Source: Tranquillimonas sp964472855 (GTDB lineage: Bacteria > Pseudomonadota > Alphaproteobacteria > Rhodobacterales > Rhodobacteraceae). From it: a DNA stretch of 64,000 nt. Both the position numbers and the translations under genes were made by a program. Below the pieces are notes generated by a model. The model searched no databases, was not told the DNA's origin, and saw only the letters and a program-made list of their open reading frames with translations. Location of the stretch: contig CAYYMJ010000007.1 in the NCBI GenBank assembly GCA_964472855.1, positions 1 through 64,000 on the forward strand. The letters are read 5' to 3'. Below are positions 1 through 8,533 of this stretch, piece by piece (the first letter of the stretch is position 1; every line of letters starts with the position of its first letter).

Positions 1-52
1 CAACTGACTTTTAATCAGTGGGTCGCAGGTTCGAATCCTGCACGGCTCACCA
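1..52 (+). tRNA. tRNA-Lys(TTT), 5'-truncated by the window edge
   Basis: The visible part holds the anticodon arm (ACTGA / TCAGT pairing around loop CTTTTAA, anticodon TTT), the T arm (GCAGG / CCTGC around TTCGAAT) and the 3' acceptor strand followed by an encoded CCA at 50-52. The D arm and the 5' acceptor strand lie outside the window. The anticodon decodes AAA/AAG as lysine. Confidence 0.93.
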
Positions 53-485
53 CTGAAACTCGGGAAACCAAACGAAAAATCGCAAGGAGCTGCACCGGCA
101 GTCTTGGCTTTTCAGACACCTGAGAACCGCCTGAACAGTCATCATGATCTGGCGGCGCGGCATCACCGTTTCTGATTTCTATTCCGCGCTCGGCGTGGAC
201 ATTGAAAATGTATCGGGCGGATGGCGCGACCGACGTCGTCACAATGTCGGCTGACATCTTCAGAGGCTGGGAAACCCCGCCGGAAGAGTGACCGGGCGTG
301 CGCTTGCAAACGCCATTGCCGCTCGGGCCGTGCGCGTCAGCCTTCGCACCGAGTGCTGAGCGCGTTCCAAGGCAAATTTCGTAGGAAATGCGACAAAATC
401 GCCGCGCGATCAGCCGCTGGCTGAGGGAAACCCCGTGCCAAAACCGCGCCGGCTTTCTGGTTCATTCAATCATTTCAAGAGGTTG
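53..485. other. Intergenic stretch between two tRNA genes, no gene recognised
   Basis: There is no convincing open reading frame, repeat or RNA fold in this stretch between the end of tRNA-Lys and the CCA of tRNA-Met. The short reading frames here either read tRNA sequence on the wrong strand or have no family resemblance. It may contain the terminator of the tRNA-Lys unit, but no clear hairpin with a T tract was found. Confidence 0.6.
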
Positions 486-562
486 TGGTAGCGGAGGAGG
501 GACTTGAACCCCCGACACGCGGATTATGATTCCGCTGCTCTAACCAACTGAGCTACTCCGCC
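486..562 (-). tRNA. tRNA-Met(CAT), elongator type
   Basis: On the minus strand a full cloverleaf of 77 nt can be drawn. The acceptor begins GGCGGAG and pairs with CTCCGCT-side sequence, the D arm reads AGCTCAGTTGGTTAGAGC, the anticodon stem GCGGA/TCCGC encloses loop ATCATAA (anticodon CAT), and the T loop is TTCAAGT. CCA is encoded at 486-488. The paired first acceptor base and overall sequence fit elongator Met rather than initiator Met. The tRNA-Ile(CAT) alternative is less likely because its usual acceptor and anticodon-stem sequences differ. Confidence 0.93.
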
Positions 563-703
563 AAGCCACGGGGGAGGTAAGGCAGCGCTTGGACCTCGTC
601 AAGACGAATTTGCACCCGCGATCGGGGGTCGCTTCGCCGCGTCCCGCTTGCCTTGGGCCGGCCGGTCACTAGGTTGGGGCGGCAAGAATCAATCGGTGGT
701 GAC

Positions 704-1741
704 ATGAGAATCCTTATCCTCGGGGCGTCCTATGGATCGCTGCTTTCGACCAAGCTGTTGATGGCGGGGCATGACGTGACGCTGGTCTGCCTGCCTGACG
801 AGGCCGACCTGATCAACGCCGCCGGCACCACTGTCCGCATGACGCTGAGGGGCGAAGAGACGCCGCGCCTGATCGGCTCGGGCGATCAGCCGGGCGGGTT
901 GAGCGCCCTGACCCCAGAGGCGGCCGACCCGGCGCGCTTCGACCTTGTGGCCCTTGCCATGCAGGAACCCCAGTTCGCGGCGCCCCCGGTGGCGGCGCTG
1001 CTGTCGCGCATCGCCGCCGCTGGCACCCCGGCCATGTCGATCATGAACATGCCGCCGCTGGCCTATCTGCGCCGCATCGCTGGTATCGACACCGCGGCGC
1101 TTGAACCCTGCTATGCCGCGCCGCGGGCATGGGACGGCTTTGACACCGACCGCTTTACCCTGTGCAGCCCCGATCCACAGGCCTATCGACCGCCCGAGGA
1201 GGGGCTGAACTTTCTGCATGTCGGCCTGCCGACCAATTTCAAGGCCGCCGCCTTTGGCGACGATGCCGCCACCGCCGTGCTGCGCCAGCTCGAGGCCGAC
1301 ATCTCGGCCGTGCGGCTTGATGGCAAGGACGTGCCGGTCAAGCTGCGGGTCCACGATTCGGTCTTCGTGCCGTTGGCCAAGTGGAGCATGCTGTTGACCG
1401 GCAACTACCGCGCCATCACCGCCGCGGGGCCGCGGTCGATCCGCGACGCGGTGCATTCCGACCTTGCCGCCTCGCGGGCCATCTATGAATGGGTCAACGA
1501 ACTGGCGCGCAAGATGGGCGCCGACCCGGCCGACCAGGTGCCGTTCGAGAAATACGCCAATGCGGCGCTGGGGCTGCTGAACCCGTCATCCGCGGCCCGC
1601 GCCGTGTTCGCCGGGGCGCGCGACATCGAACGGGTGGACATGCTGGTGCAGTTGCTGGGCCGCCAGCATGGCATGACCAACGCCAACGTCGACGCCGGCA
1701 TCACGGTGGTGAACGACAAGCTGGCCGCCAACCGGGCCTGA
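704..1741 (+). CDS. Ketopantoate-reductase-like NAD(P)-binding protein
   Basis: This 345-residue protein starts with a beta-alpha-beta Rossmann fold (MRILILGASYGS, glycine motif at residues 7-12). The order of segments resembles the PanE/ApbA family, which reduces 2-ketopantoate to pantoate with NADPH. The ATG at 704 is chosen over a longer reading frame because the hydrophobic first beta strand begins immediately after it and a GGTGGTG stretch precedes it. The protein is longer than typical PanE (about 300 residues), and no pantothenate genes lie next to it, so another 2-oxoacid or opine-type substrate is equally possible. It stands alone between tRNA-Met and a convergent ABC permease gene. 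Confidence 0.6.
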   Translation: MRILILGASYGSLLSTKLLMAGHDVTLVCLPDEADLINAAGTTVRMTLRGEETPRLIGSGDQPGGLSALTPEAADPARFDLVALAMQEPQFAAPPVAALLSRIAAAGTPAMSIMNMPPLAYLRRIAGIDTAALEPCYAAPRAWDGFDTDRFTLCSPDPQAYRPPEEGLNFLHVGLPTNFKAAAFGDDAATAVLRQLEADISAVRLDGKDVPVKLRVHDSVFVPLAKWSMLLTGNYRAITAAGPRSIRDAVHSDLAASRAIYEWVNELARKMGADPADQVPFEKYANAALGLLNPSSAARAVFAGARDIERVDMLVQLLGRQHGMTNANVDAGITVVNDKLAANRA

Positions 1742-1755
1742 GCGGCGGGCGCCGG

Positions 1756-4284
1756 TTATTCCCGCGCCCGCAACACCCGGGCCGGACGCGCCGACAGCGG
1801 CCGCCAGGCGAACAACAGGCCGGCGGCCAGCGTCAGGCCGGCGCCGCCGGCAACGATCACGGCGGCCGATGTGCCGGCAAAGCGGAAATCGGTGTCCATC
1901 ACAAAGCGGCTGACGGCCCAGCCGGCGGCACCACCGGCCACAACGGCAACCGCCCCGGCCGCCGCACCCAGCAGCGCCGCGCGCAGGGCAAAGCTCAGCA
2001 AGATGGTGCGCCGCTCGGCGCCCACCGTTTTCAGCACCGCCGCCTCGTAGGTGCGGCCACGCTGACCGGCCGCCGCCGCGCCAATCAGCACGGCACCGCC
2101 GGTGACCAGCGTCGCCAGCGCCCCCCAGGTGATTGCCGCGGCGATGCCACCCAGCAATTCGGCCACCCGGTCGATCGCGTCGCGCACCCGGATCGCGGTG
2201 ATGTTGGGAAAGCGCCCCGCCAGATCGCGCAGGATCGGGCCTTCGGCGGCTTCGTCGGCATAGATGGTCGCGATGAACGTATGCGGTGCCGCCGACAACG
2301 CCGCGGGGTTCATCGTCAGGATAAAGCCGATGCCGGCGGTCGAGAAATCGACGTCGCGGAAACTGGTGATCTCGCCCTCGATGTCCCGGCCCAAGACGTT
2401 CAGGGTCAACCGGTCGCCCAGCCGCAGCCCCATCTCGGCACCCTCGGCCGCAGCAAAGCTGATCTGGGCCGGGCCGCTGTAATCCTCGGGCCACCACTGG
2501 CCGGCGGTCACCACGGTGCGGTCTGGCGGGGTTGCCGAATAGGTGATGCCACGATCGCCGCTCAGCACCCAGTGGTCACCGGCGACGGTGCGCGCGTCCT
2601 GCCCGTTGATACGGGTGATGATCCCGCGCAGCATCGGCGCGCTGTCGACGCGCTGAACGCCGGGGTCGCTGGTCAGACGCTCCAGAAAGCCCGGCATCTG
2701 GTCTTTCTGGATATCGACCATGAAATACGACGGCGCGACGTCGGGCAGTTCGCGCTGAATGGCCAGGCGCAGGTTGGTGTCGATCTGGCCAACCGCGGCC
2801 AGAACCGTCAGCCCAAGGCCCAGCGACAGCACGACCGAGGCGGCCTCGCCCCCCGGGCCGCCAACCGATCCCAGGGCCAGGCGCAGCGCCGGGCGCCCGG
2901 CGGCCAGGCGGCTGCGCGACAGCCGCCGCGCGCCGGCGCGCACCAGCCAGCCTGCCGCCAGCAAAGCCGCAAAGGCGCCGGCCGCGCCCGCCGCCGCCCA
3001 CAATGTCAGCCGCGCCAGCCCGCTCAGCAGCGCCGCCGAGGTCACCAGCGCCGCCACCAGCCCGGCGATGGCCAGCAGGAACGGCAGCCGCGGCAGCCGC
3101 CGCCCTTGCCCCACGGCGCCCCGGAACAGCTGCGCGGCGCGAATATCCTCGGTCCGGGCCAACGGCCACAGGGTAAAGATCGCAGCCGCCAGCACGCCGT
3201 ACAGCGCCGCTTCGGCCAGCGGCCGCAGATGCAGACCAAAGGCCGCCGGCACCGGCAGGCGTGCCTCGATCATCGGGGCCAGCAGCAAGGGCAGCGCCGT
3301 GCCCAGAACCAGCCCCAGCAGGATGCCCAGCGCCGCGAGGATTCCGACCTGCCAGGCATAGACCGCGAAAATGGTGGACCGGCCGGCGCCAAGGGTTTTC
3401 AGCGTGGCGATGGTTTCGGTCTTTTCCTCAAGATGCGCCCGCACCGCCGCCGCCACGCCGACACCGCCCACACCCAGACCGGCCAGCCCGGTCAGAACCA
3501 GAAACGCCGCCAGCCGGTCGACGAACTCTTGCAGCCCCGGTGCCCCGGCACGCCGGTCTTTCCAGCGATGCCCGGGGCCCAGACCTGCGGTGACTTGCCG
3601 TTCCGCCGCGGCCGGGTCCAGCCCCTCGGGCAGCTTCAGACGGTATTCCGTGTCATAAAGCGTGCCGGGCTGGATCAGCCCCGACGCCGCCAGATCGGCC
3701 GTGCGCACGATGGTGCGCGGACCCAGCGAAAACCCGCCGCCGGCGTCGTCGGGTTCGCGCAACAGCCGCGCGGTCAGAACGAATTCCTGCAGGCCCAGCC
3801 GGAACCTGTCGCCCGTATCCAGCCCCAGCCGGTCGGTCAGCACCCGGTCCATGACCGCGCCGGGAATGCCGTCGGCACCGGCCAGCGCATCGGCCAGCGG
3901 CAGCGGCGGGTCAAGCTGAACCGCGCCATAGATCGGATAGGCGCCGTCGACACCCTTGACCTGTGTCAGCCCGCGTTCGCTGGTGCCGTCGCGGTCGACC
4001 ACCGCCATCGAGCGGAAATCGACGATCTCGGACACATCCGTCGCCAGCCCGTCCAGCAGCGCCCGCTCGTCGGGGGTGGCAAAGCGATAGGTCAGTTCCA
4101 CCGCCGCGTCACCGCCCAGCAAAACCGCGCCTTCGCGGGCGATGCCTTGCGAGATGCTTTCGCGCACCATGCCCACGGCGGTGATCGCCATGATGCCCAG
4201 CGACAGACAGGCCAGGAACACCCGAAACCCCCGGATGCCGCCGCGCAATTCGCGCCGGGCAATGCGCCATGCGACCGTGGTCAT
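1756..4284 (-). CDS. ABC transporter permease, FtsX/YbbP type
   Basis: The 842-residue inner-membrane protein has one N-terminal membrane segment (about residues 20-40), a large periplasmic domain (about 45-250), a central block of hydrophobic segments (about 255-440), a second extracytoplasmic region and a final group of three helices. This is the double-FtsX-domain layout of E. coli YbbP. The 4-base ATGA overlap with the ATPase gene upstream shows they form one transporter. Such systems move lipids or other hydrophobic molecules out of the inner membrane. Divergent tesA beside it is a widely conserved arrangement, suggesting a link to lipid or thioester metabolism, though the substrate is unknown. 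Confidence 0.88.
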   Translation of the reverse strand: MTTVAWRIARRELRGGIRGFRVFLACLSLGIMAITAVGMVRESISQGIAREGAVLLGGDAAVELTYRFATPDERALLDGLATDVSEIVDFRSMAVVDRDGTSERGLTQVKGVDGAYPIYGAVQLDPPLPLADALAGADGIPGAVMDRVLTDRLGLDTGDRFRLGLQEFVLTARLLREPDDAGGGFSLGPRTIVRTADLAASGLIQPGTLYDTEYRLKLPEGLDPAAAERQVTAGLGPGHRWKDRRAGAPGLQEFVDRLAAFLVLTGLAGLGVGGVGVAAAVRAHLEEKTETIATLKTLGAGRSTIFAVYAWQVGILAALGILLGLVLGTALPLLLAPMIEARLPVPAAFGLHLRPLAEAALYGVLAAAIFTLWPLARTEDIRAAQLFRGAVGQGRRLPRLPFLLAIAGLVAALVTSAALLSGLARLTLWAAAGAAGAFAALLAAGWLVRAGARRLSRSRLAAGRPALRLALGSVGGPGGEAASVVLSLGLGLTVLAAVGQIDTNLRLAIQRELPDVAPSYFMVDIQKDQMPGFLERLTSDPGVQRVDSAPMLRGIITRINGQDARTVAGDHWVLSGDRGITYSATPPDRTVVTAGQWWPEDYSGPAQISFAAAEGAEMGLRLGDRLTLNVLGRDIEGEITSFRDVDFSTAGIGFILTMNPAALSAAPHTFIATIYADEAAEGPILRDLAGRFPNITAIRVRDAIDRVAELLGGIAAAITWGALATLVTGGAVLIGAAAAGQRGRTYEAAVLKTVGAERRTILLSFALRAALLGAAAGAVAVVAGGAAGWAVSRFVMDTDFRFAGTSAAVIVAGGAGLTLAAGLLFAWRPLSARPARVLRARE

Positions 4285-4970
4285 TCGGCCGCCTCGGCGG
4301 CGGCGGCAAGCTGGCCATCGTCAAGCCGGATCACCCGGTCGCAGCGCGCCGCAAGCTCGGGCGCGTGGGTCACAAGGATCAGCGTCGCGCCGTGCCGGTC
4401 GCGCAGGCCGAACAGCAGGTCCATGATCGCCTGCCCGGTGGCGCCGTCCAGGTTGCCCGTGGGCTCGTCGGCCAACAGCAGCTTGGGGCGCGGCGCGGCG
4501 GCGCGGGCCAGCGCCACGCGCTGCTGTTCGCCCCCCGACAGTTGGGCCGGGTAATGCTCGGCCCGGTCGGCCAGCGACATGGCGTCCAGTTCGGCGCGGG
4601 CACGGTCGAAGGCGTCGGCGTGACCGGCAAGCTCGAGCGGGGTCGCGACATTTTCCAGCGCGGTCATGGTCGGAATCAGGTGGAATGACTGGAACACCAC
4701 CCCCATATTCTGACGGCGAAACCGGGCCAGCGCGTCTTCTCCCATTGCCGTGAGGTCCTGCCCCAGAACGTTGACTTCGCCGCCCGTGGCGCGGTCAAGT
4801 CCCGCCATCAGCATCAGGAGTGACGATTTGCCAGACCCGCTTGGACCCACCAGCCCGACCGTTTCTTCGCGGGCGACCTCAAGCGAGATGCCCTTGAGAA
4901 TTTCGACCCGCCCGGCGTTGCCCATCAGCGACAGGCGCGCATCCTTCAATTGCAGGATCGTATCGGCCAT
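4281..4970 (-). CDS. ABC transporter ATP-binding protein, YbbA/LolD type
   Basis: The 229-residue nucleotide-binding domain has Walker A GPSGSGKS at residues 42-49, signature LSGGEQQR, Walker B LLLADEPT and the switch histidine in LVTHAPE. It belongs to the LolD/MacB-like group that powers FtsX-type permeases, and its stop codon overlaps the start of the permease gene (ATGA at 4281-4284). The start ATG (complement of 4968-4970) gives the usual MADTILQLKD beginning. A longer frame upstream exists but would run through the tesA start region. Confidence 0.9.
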   Translation of the reverse strand: MADTILQLKDARLSLMGNAGRVEILKGISLEVAREETVGLVGPSGSGKSSLLMLMAGLDRATGGEVNVLGQDLTAMGEDALARFRRQNMGVVFQSFHLIPTMTALENVATPLELAGHADAFDRARAELDAMSLADRAEHYPAQLSGGEQQRVALARAAAPRPKLLLADEPTGNLDGATGQAIMDLLFGLRDRHGATLILVTHAPELAARCDRVIRLDDGQLAAAAEAAE

Positions 4971-5664
4971 GGCGCGTCTCCGGTTCGGGCTCTGGTCGGC
5001 ATATGGCGCAATTGCCCGCCTGTGCAAGACCGTGCCCGGCGCGGCCATGGCCATTTTGCTGGCCACGCTGCCACTGCGGGCCGAAACGGTGACCATCGCC
5101 GCGCTGGGCGACAGCCTGACCCAGGGCTATGGCCTGCCGGCCGAGGATGGGTTCGTGCCGACGCTGCAACGCTGGCTGACCGGGCGTGGCCATGACGTGC
5201 ATGTGCTGAATGCCGGCGTTTCCGGCGACACGACGGCCGGCGGGCTGTCGCGGGTCGACTGGACCCTGACGCCGGATGTGCGCGCCATGATCGTGACCCT
5301 TGGCGGCAACGATTTCCTGCGTGGCATCGACCCGGCGGCCAGCCGGGCCAACCTTGCCGGCATTCTGTCGCGCAGCGCCGAACTGGGCGTGCCGGTGCTG
5401 TTGGCCGGCATGGCGGCGCCGGGCAACTTCGGCCCGGCCTACAAGGCCGAGTTCGATGCGATGTATCCGGCGCTGGCCGCGCAGTTCGGCACCGGTTTCG
5501 CGCCCAGCTTTCTGGCCGGGCTGGAAGTGCTGGGCGACCGCAACCGCGTGCTGGCCGAGTATCTGCAGGCCGACGGGCTGCATCCGAACGCGGCCGGCGT
5601 GGTTTTGGTCGTCGACGCGCTGGGGCCCTATGTCGAGGCGCTGCTGGACCGGATCGCCGATTGA
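4969..5664 (+). CDS. tesA: Arylesterase / acyl-CoA thioesterase I (GDSL hydrolase)
   Basis: This is an SGNH-fold lysophospholipase/thioesterase. Block I is GDSLTQGYG with the catalytic Ser, block III is GGND, and the catalytic Asp-His pair lies in DGLHP near the C terminus. The mature part is about 185 residues, normal for periplasmic TesA. From the ATG at 4969 there is a 38-residue leader with early arginines, a hydrophobic core and a possible cleavage site after LRA. Later in-frame starts exist (GTG 5032, ATG 5047) that would give a weak leader without positive charge. The ATG at 4969 lies inside the same CCATGG as the divergent ATPase start, so the exact start is uncertain. Confidence 0.85.
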   Translation: MARLRFGLWSAYGAIARLCKTVPGAAMAILLATLPLRAETVTIAALGDSLTQGYGLPAEDGFVPTLQRWLTGRGHDVHVLNAGVSGDTTAGGLSRVDWTLTPDVRAMIVTLGGNDFLRGIDPAASRANLAGILSRSAELGVPVLLAGMAAPGNFGPAYKAEFDAMYPALAAQFGTGFAPSFLAGLEVLGDRNRVLAEYLQADGLHPNAAGVVLVVDALGPYVEALLDRIAD

Positions 5665-5718
5665 GATTTGATTCCCGTCCCGCGCCCGCGTATCGACCAT
5701 GGGCGACAGGAGTGTTCG

Positions 5719-7125
5719 ATGGACATCATTGCTGAACTGAACGCCGCAATCGGCGCGCGTCACGTGGTCACCGGGTCGGATTGCGAACGTTTTGCCAACG
5801 ACTTCACCGGCAAATACAAGGCCCAGCCGCTGGCGGTGGCGCGTCCGGGCTCGACCGCCGAAGTGTCGGCCTGCGTCAGGATCGCCGCCGCGGCGGCGGT
5901 GCCGGTTGTGGCCATATCGGGCAACACCGGGCTGAACGGGGGGTCGCACGCGCCGGGCCAGCTGATGATCTCGCTCGGCCGGCTGAACCGGGTGCCCGAG
6001 GTTCGTCCGGCCGCCCGGCTGGCGGTAGTCGATGCCGGGGTGATCCTGTCGTCGCTGCATGACGCCGCCGACGCACAGGACCTGATCTTTCCCATGTCTT
6101 TCGGCGCCCGCGGGTCCTGCATGATCGGCGGGATGCTGTCCACCAATGCCGGCGGGTCGAACGTGCTGCGCTATGGCAATTCGCGCGACCTGTGCCTTGG
6201 GGTCGAGGTCGTGCTGCCCGACGGGCGCGTCCTGAACCTGATGAGCCAGCTTCACAAGGACAACACCGGCTACGACCTGCGCGACCTGTTCATCGGGGCC
6301 GAGGGCACGCTGGGCATCATCACCGCCGCGGTGCTGAAACTGTTCCCCAAACCCCGCGCCTATGCCACTGCAACCGTCGCCGTGCGCGATCTGCCGGTGG
6401 CGCTGGACATGCTGAACGATCTGCAAGAGGCCACCGCCGGCGGGGTCGAGGCCTTTGAATACATGCCCGGCAACTATCTGCAGGCCTACGCCCGGCACTT
6501 TCCCGACCGCAAGCAGCCATTCGAGCGCAGCTATCCCACCAACCTGCTGGTCGAGGTCGGGGCCACGGCGGCGCGCGACGCGACGCCCAATTCCGACGGC
6601 TCGATCCCGGTGCAGAATTACCTCGAGGCTGTGCTGGCCCGCATGATCGACGATGGCCGGGTGCTGGACGCGGTTGTTGCACGCTCTGACGCCCAGCGGC
6701 GCGAGATGTGGCACCGCCGCGAAGCCGCGGGCGAGCTGACCTATGCCGACGGCCCGGCGGTTCTGACTGACGTGTCGGTGCCGCTGGACCGGGTGCCCGA
6801 ATTCCTTGACCGGGCCCGCAAGCTGATGAACCGGCTCGAGCCGGGTGCCGACGACATCACCGTGTCGCATCTTGGCGACGGCAACGTGCATTTCGCCGTG
6901 GTCCTGACCCGCAACGACCCCGGCATCTACGACACCATCCTTGAAGGCGTGGAAGACATCGCGCTGGATCTTGCCGGCAGTTTTTCGGCCGAACACGGCA
7001 TCGGCCTGTCGAAACTGGGCAGCATGCGGCGGCGCAAGGATCCGCTGGCGTTGGAGATCATGGGAACGCTCAAGGCCGCGCTCGACCCGCAGAACCTGAT
7101 GAACCCGGGGAAGGTTCTGCCCTGA
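5719..7125 (+). CDS. FAD-binding 2-hydroxyacid dehydrogenase (D-lactate / D-2-hydroxyglutarate dehydrogenase-like)
   Basis: The 468-residue flavoprotein of the GlcD/VAO type has an N-terminal PCMH FAD-binding domain (about residues 30-210, with ISGNTGLNGGS and the typical GTLGIITAAVLKL segment). Its C-terminal FAD-oxidase domain ends in NLMNPGKVLP, and LGDGNVHF and SAEHGIG are conserved near the end. Such enzymes oxidise D-2-hydroxyacids to 2-oxoacids and pass electrons to the respiratory chain. The start at 5719 follows ACAGGAG at a good distance. The stop overlaps a possible CTG start of the following transporter gene. Confidence 0.85.
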   Translation: MDIIAELNAAIGARHVVTGSDCERFANDFTGKYKAQPLAVARPGSTAEVSACVRIAAAAAVPVVAISGNTGLNGGSHAPGQLMISLGRLNRVPEVRPAARLAVVDAGVILSSLHDAADAQDLIFPMSFGARGSCMIGGMLSTNAGGSNVLRYGNSRDLCLGVEVVLPDGRVLNLMSQLHKDNTGYDLRDLFIGAEGTLGIITAAVLKLFPKPRAYATATVAVRDLPVALDMLNDLQEATAGGVEAFEYMPGNYLQAYARHFPDRKQPFERSYPTNLLVEVGATAARDATPNSDGSIPVQNYLEAVLARMIDDGRVLDAVVARSDAQRREMWHRREAAGELTYADGPAVLTDVSVPLDRVPEFLDRARKLMNRLEPGADDITVSHLGDGNVHFAVVLTRNDPGIYDTILEGVEDIALDLAGSFSAEHGIGLSKLGSMRRRKDPLALEIMGTLKAALDPQNLMNPGKVLP

Positions 7126-7184
7126 TCCCCCAAGGTCTGCGCCCGTTCCTGACCGACCCGTCGCTGCGGCTGATCGGGCTGTCC

Positions 7185-8357
7185 ATGGTGGCCATGGCCA
7201 GCTTTTTCGCGTCGATCGCGCCCTACCAGTCGCTGATTGCCGTCAAGGGTTTCGGCATTTCCGAGCGCGGCTTTGCCACGATCTTCGTGCTGGGCGCGCT
7301 GTTTTCGCTGGCCGCCAGCACCTTCGTAGGCGTCATCACCGACCGCACGGGCCGGCGGCGCAATGCGGCGCGGCTGGCGGCGGCGGCCGGGCTGGTGGGT
7401 GCTTTGGCGGTGGCCCTGCTGCCAAGCCCGGGCGCCTATGTTGTTGCCCACGTCCTGCTGTTCCCGATCGGCGGCACGCTGTTCGGGCAGTTGTTCGCGC
7501 TGTCGCGGCTGGCCTCGTCGGGGCTGCCGCGTGCGCAGGCCATATCCGTCCCGCCGGCGTTGCGGGCGCTGTTTGCCGTGCCCTTCGTGGTGATCCTGCC
7601 GCTGTGGGCCGCCGCCTTTCGGGCCGGGGCCGACCTGCTGAGCATTTACGTCTTCTGCACCGTTGCATCGACCGTGACGCTGGCCATCTTTCTGCTGGCC
7701 TGGCCGCGCGACGGACAAACCCGCTGGTCCGACCCCGGCTCGGGCATGTCGCTGCGCCAGTCGCTGGCCGAACTGGCCGCGCCACGGGTTCTGCTGCGGG
7801 TGGTGCTGATCTCGACCATCCTGGCCGCGACCATGCTTTACATGATCGCGATGGGGCTGGTGATCACCGCCGCGCCGGGGCGCGACAATGCCGACGTGGC
7901 CCTGTTCGCGGCCATCGTCGTGGCCTTCGAGATCCCGATGATGATGGTCGCGGGGCGCCTTGCGCTGCGGCTGGGGCATACCGGCGCCATCCTTGCCGCC
8001 GCCGCGGTCTATGCCCTGTTCATGCTGCTGTTTCCCCATGTCGCCGGCAGCTGGGCTCTGTGGCTGCTGGCGCCGGTCGCCGGTGCCTCGGCCGGGGTGG
8101 TCCTGTCGCTGCCCATGGGATATCTGCAAGAGCTTCTGGCCGACCGGCCCGGCGCCGGCGGATCGCTGATTGCCTATGTCAATTTCGGCGCGCAACTGGT
8201 GGCGGCCGGCCTGTTTTCGGCCGGGCTGGCGCTGGGCGGTCACGCGATGATCGGCCTGCTTGGCGGGCTGGTGCCGCTGGGCGCCGCCGCGCTGCTTTGG
8301 CAGATGGACCGGGGCGCCGGGCCCGGGCCGCTGACCGGGCAACACCAACGGCCATAA
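7185..8357 (+). CDS. MFS transporter
   Basis: The 390-residue protein is almost entirely hydrophobic, with about twelve membrane segments and the MFS loop 2-3 signature DRTGRRRN. It resembles sugar-efflux (SET-like) or general drug/metabolite permeases. The substrate is not readable from sequence. The first helix appears to begin upstream of the ATG at 7185: the in-frame stretch from a CTG at 7122, overlapping the previous stop, would complete it. The true start may therefore be non-canonical and up to 63 bases earlier. It could be co-transcribed with the flavoprotein gene upstream. Confidence 0.75.
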   Translation: MVAMASFFASIAPYQSLIAVKGFGISERGFATIFVLGALFSLAASTFVGVITDRTGRRRNAARLAAAAGLVGALAVALLPSPGAYVVAHVLLFPIGGTLFGQLFALSRLASSGLPRAQAISVPPALRALFAVPFVVILPLWAAAFRAGADLLSIYVFCTVASTVTLAIFLLAWPRDGQTRWSDPGSGMSLRQSLAELAAPRVLLRVVLISTILAATMLYMIAMGLVITAAPGRDNADVALFAAIVVAFEIPMMMVAGRLALRLGHTGAILAAAAVYALFMLLFPHVAGSWALWLLAPVAGASAGVVLSLPMGYLQELLADRPGAGGSLIAYVNFGAQLVAAGLFSAGLALGGHAMIGLLGGLVPLGAAALLWQMDRGAGPGPLTGQHQRP

Positions 8358-8401
8358 ATACTAACCATTTGTCCTTTGCTTCGCCGGTCCGCCTGCCCGG
8401 C

Positions 8402-8491
8402 TTTGCCAAAGGCAAACCTGCGGTTTGTCGGTGGTCGCATTCGCGCCCCCGTTTTGCCAAAGGCCAACCTGCGGTTTGTCGGTGGTCGCAT
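8402..8491. repeat. Two tandem copies of a 39-bp hairpin module, period 51 bp
   Basis: Positions 8402-8440 and 8453-8491 are the same 39 bases except for one A/C difference. Each copy begins with TTTGCC-AAA-GGC(A/C)AA, an inverted repeat, followed by CAAACC-TGC-GGTTTG (weaker in copy 2), so each can fold into two short hairpins. The module sits between convergent genes (MFS transporter and hemC), where a bidirectional transcription terminator or an intergenic repeat element would be expected. Confidence 0.85.
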
Positions 8492-8514
8492 GCCTCGGCC
8501 ACCATGAGTAACCG

Positions 8515-8528
8515 CCAAGGGCCCTTGG
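8515..8528. terminator. Perfect 14-bp palindrome at the end of hemC
   Basis: CCAAGGGCCCTTGG is a perfect palindrome 6 bases beyond the hemC stop codon and downstream of the MFS gene. It may act as part of a transcription end, but no T tract follows on either strand, so the call is tentative. Confidence 0.35.
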
Positions 8529-8533
8529 GATAG

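Noticed and set aside
15..257. Small minus-strand frame ending in SRAGFEPATH
   Set aside because: This peptide is the usual mistranslation of tRNA sequence read on the wrong strand.
1489..4554. Very long plus-strand open frame (over 1000 codons) opposite the FtsX-type permease
   Set aside because: It is Gln/Arg/Gly-rich without any domain, and mirrors a well-defined membrane protein on the other strand; such frames are common in GC-rich DNA.
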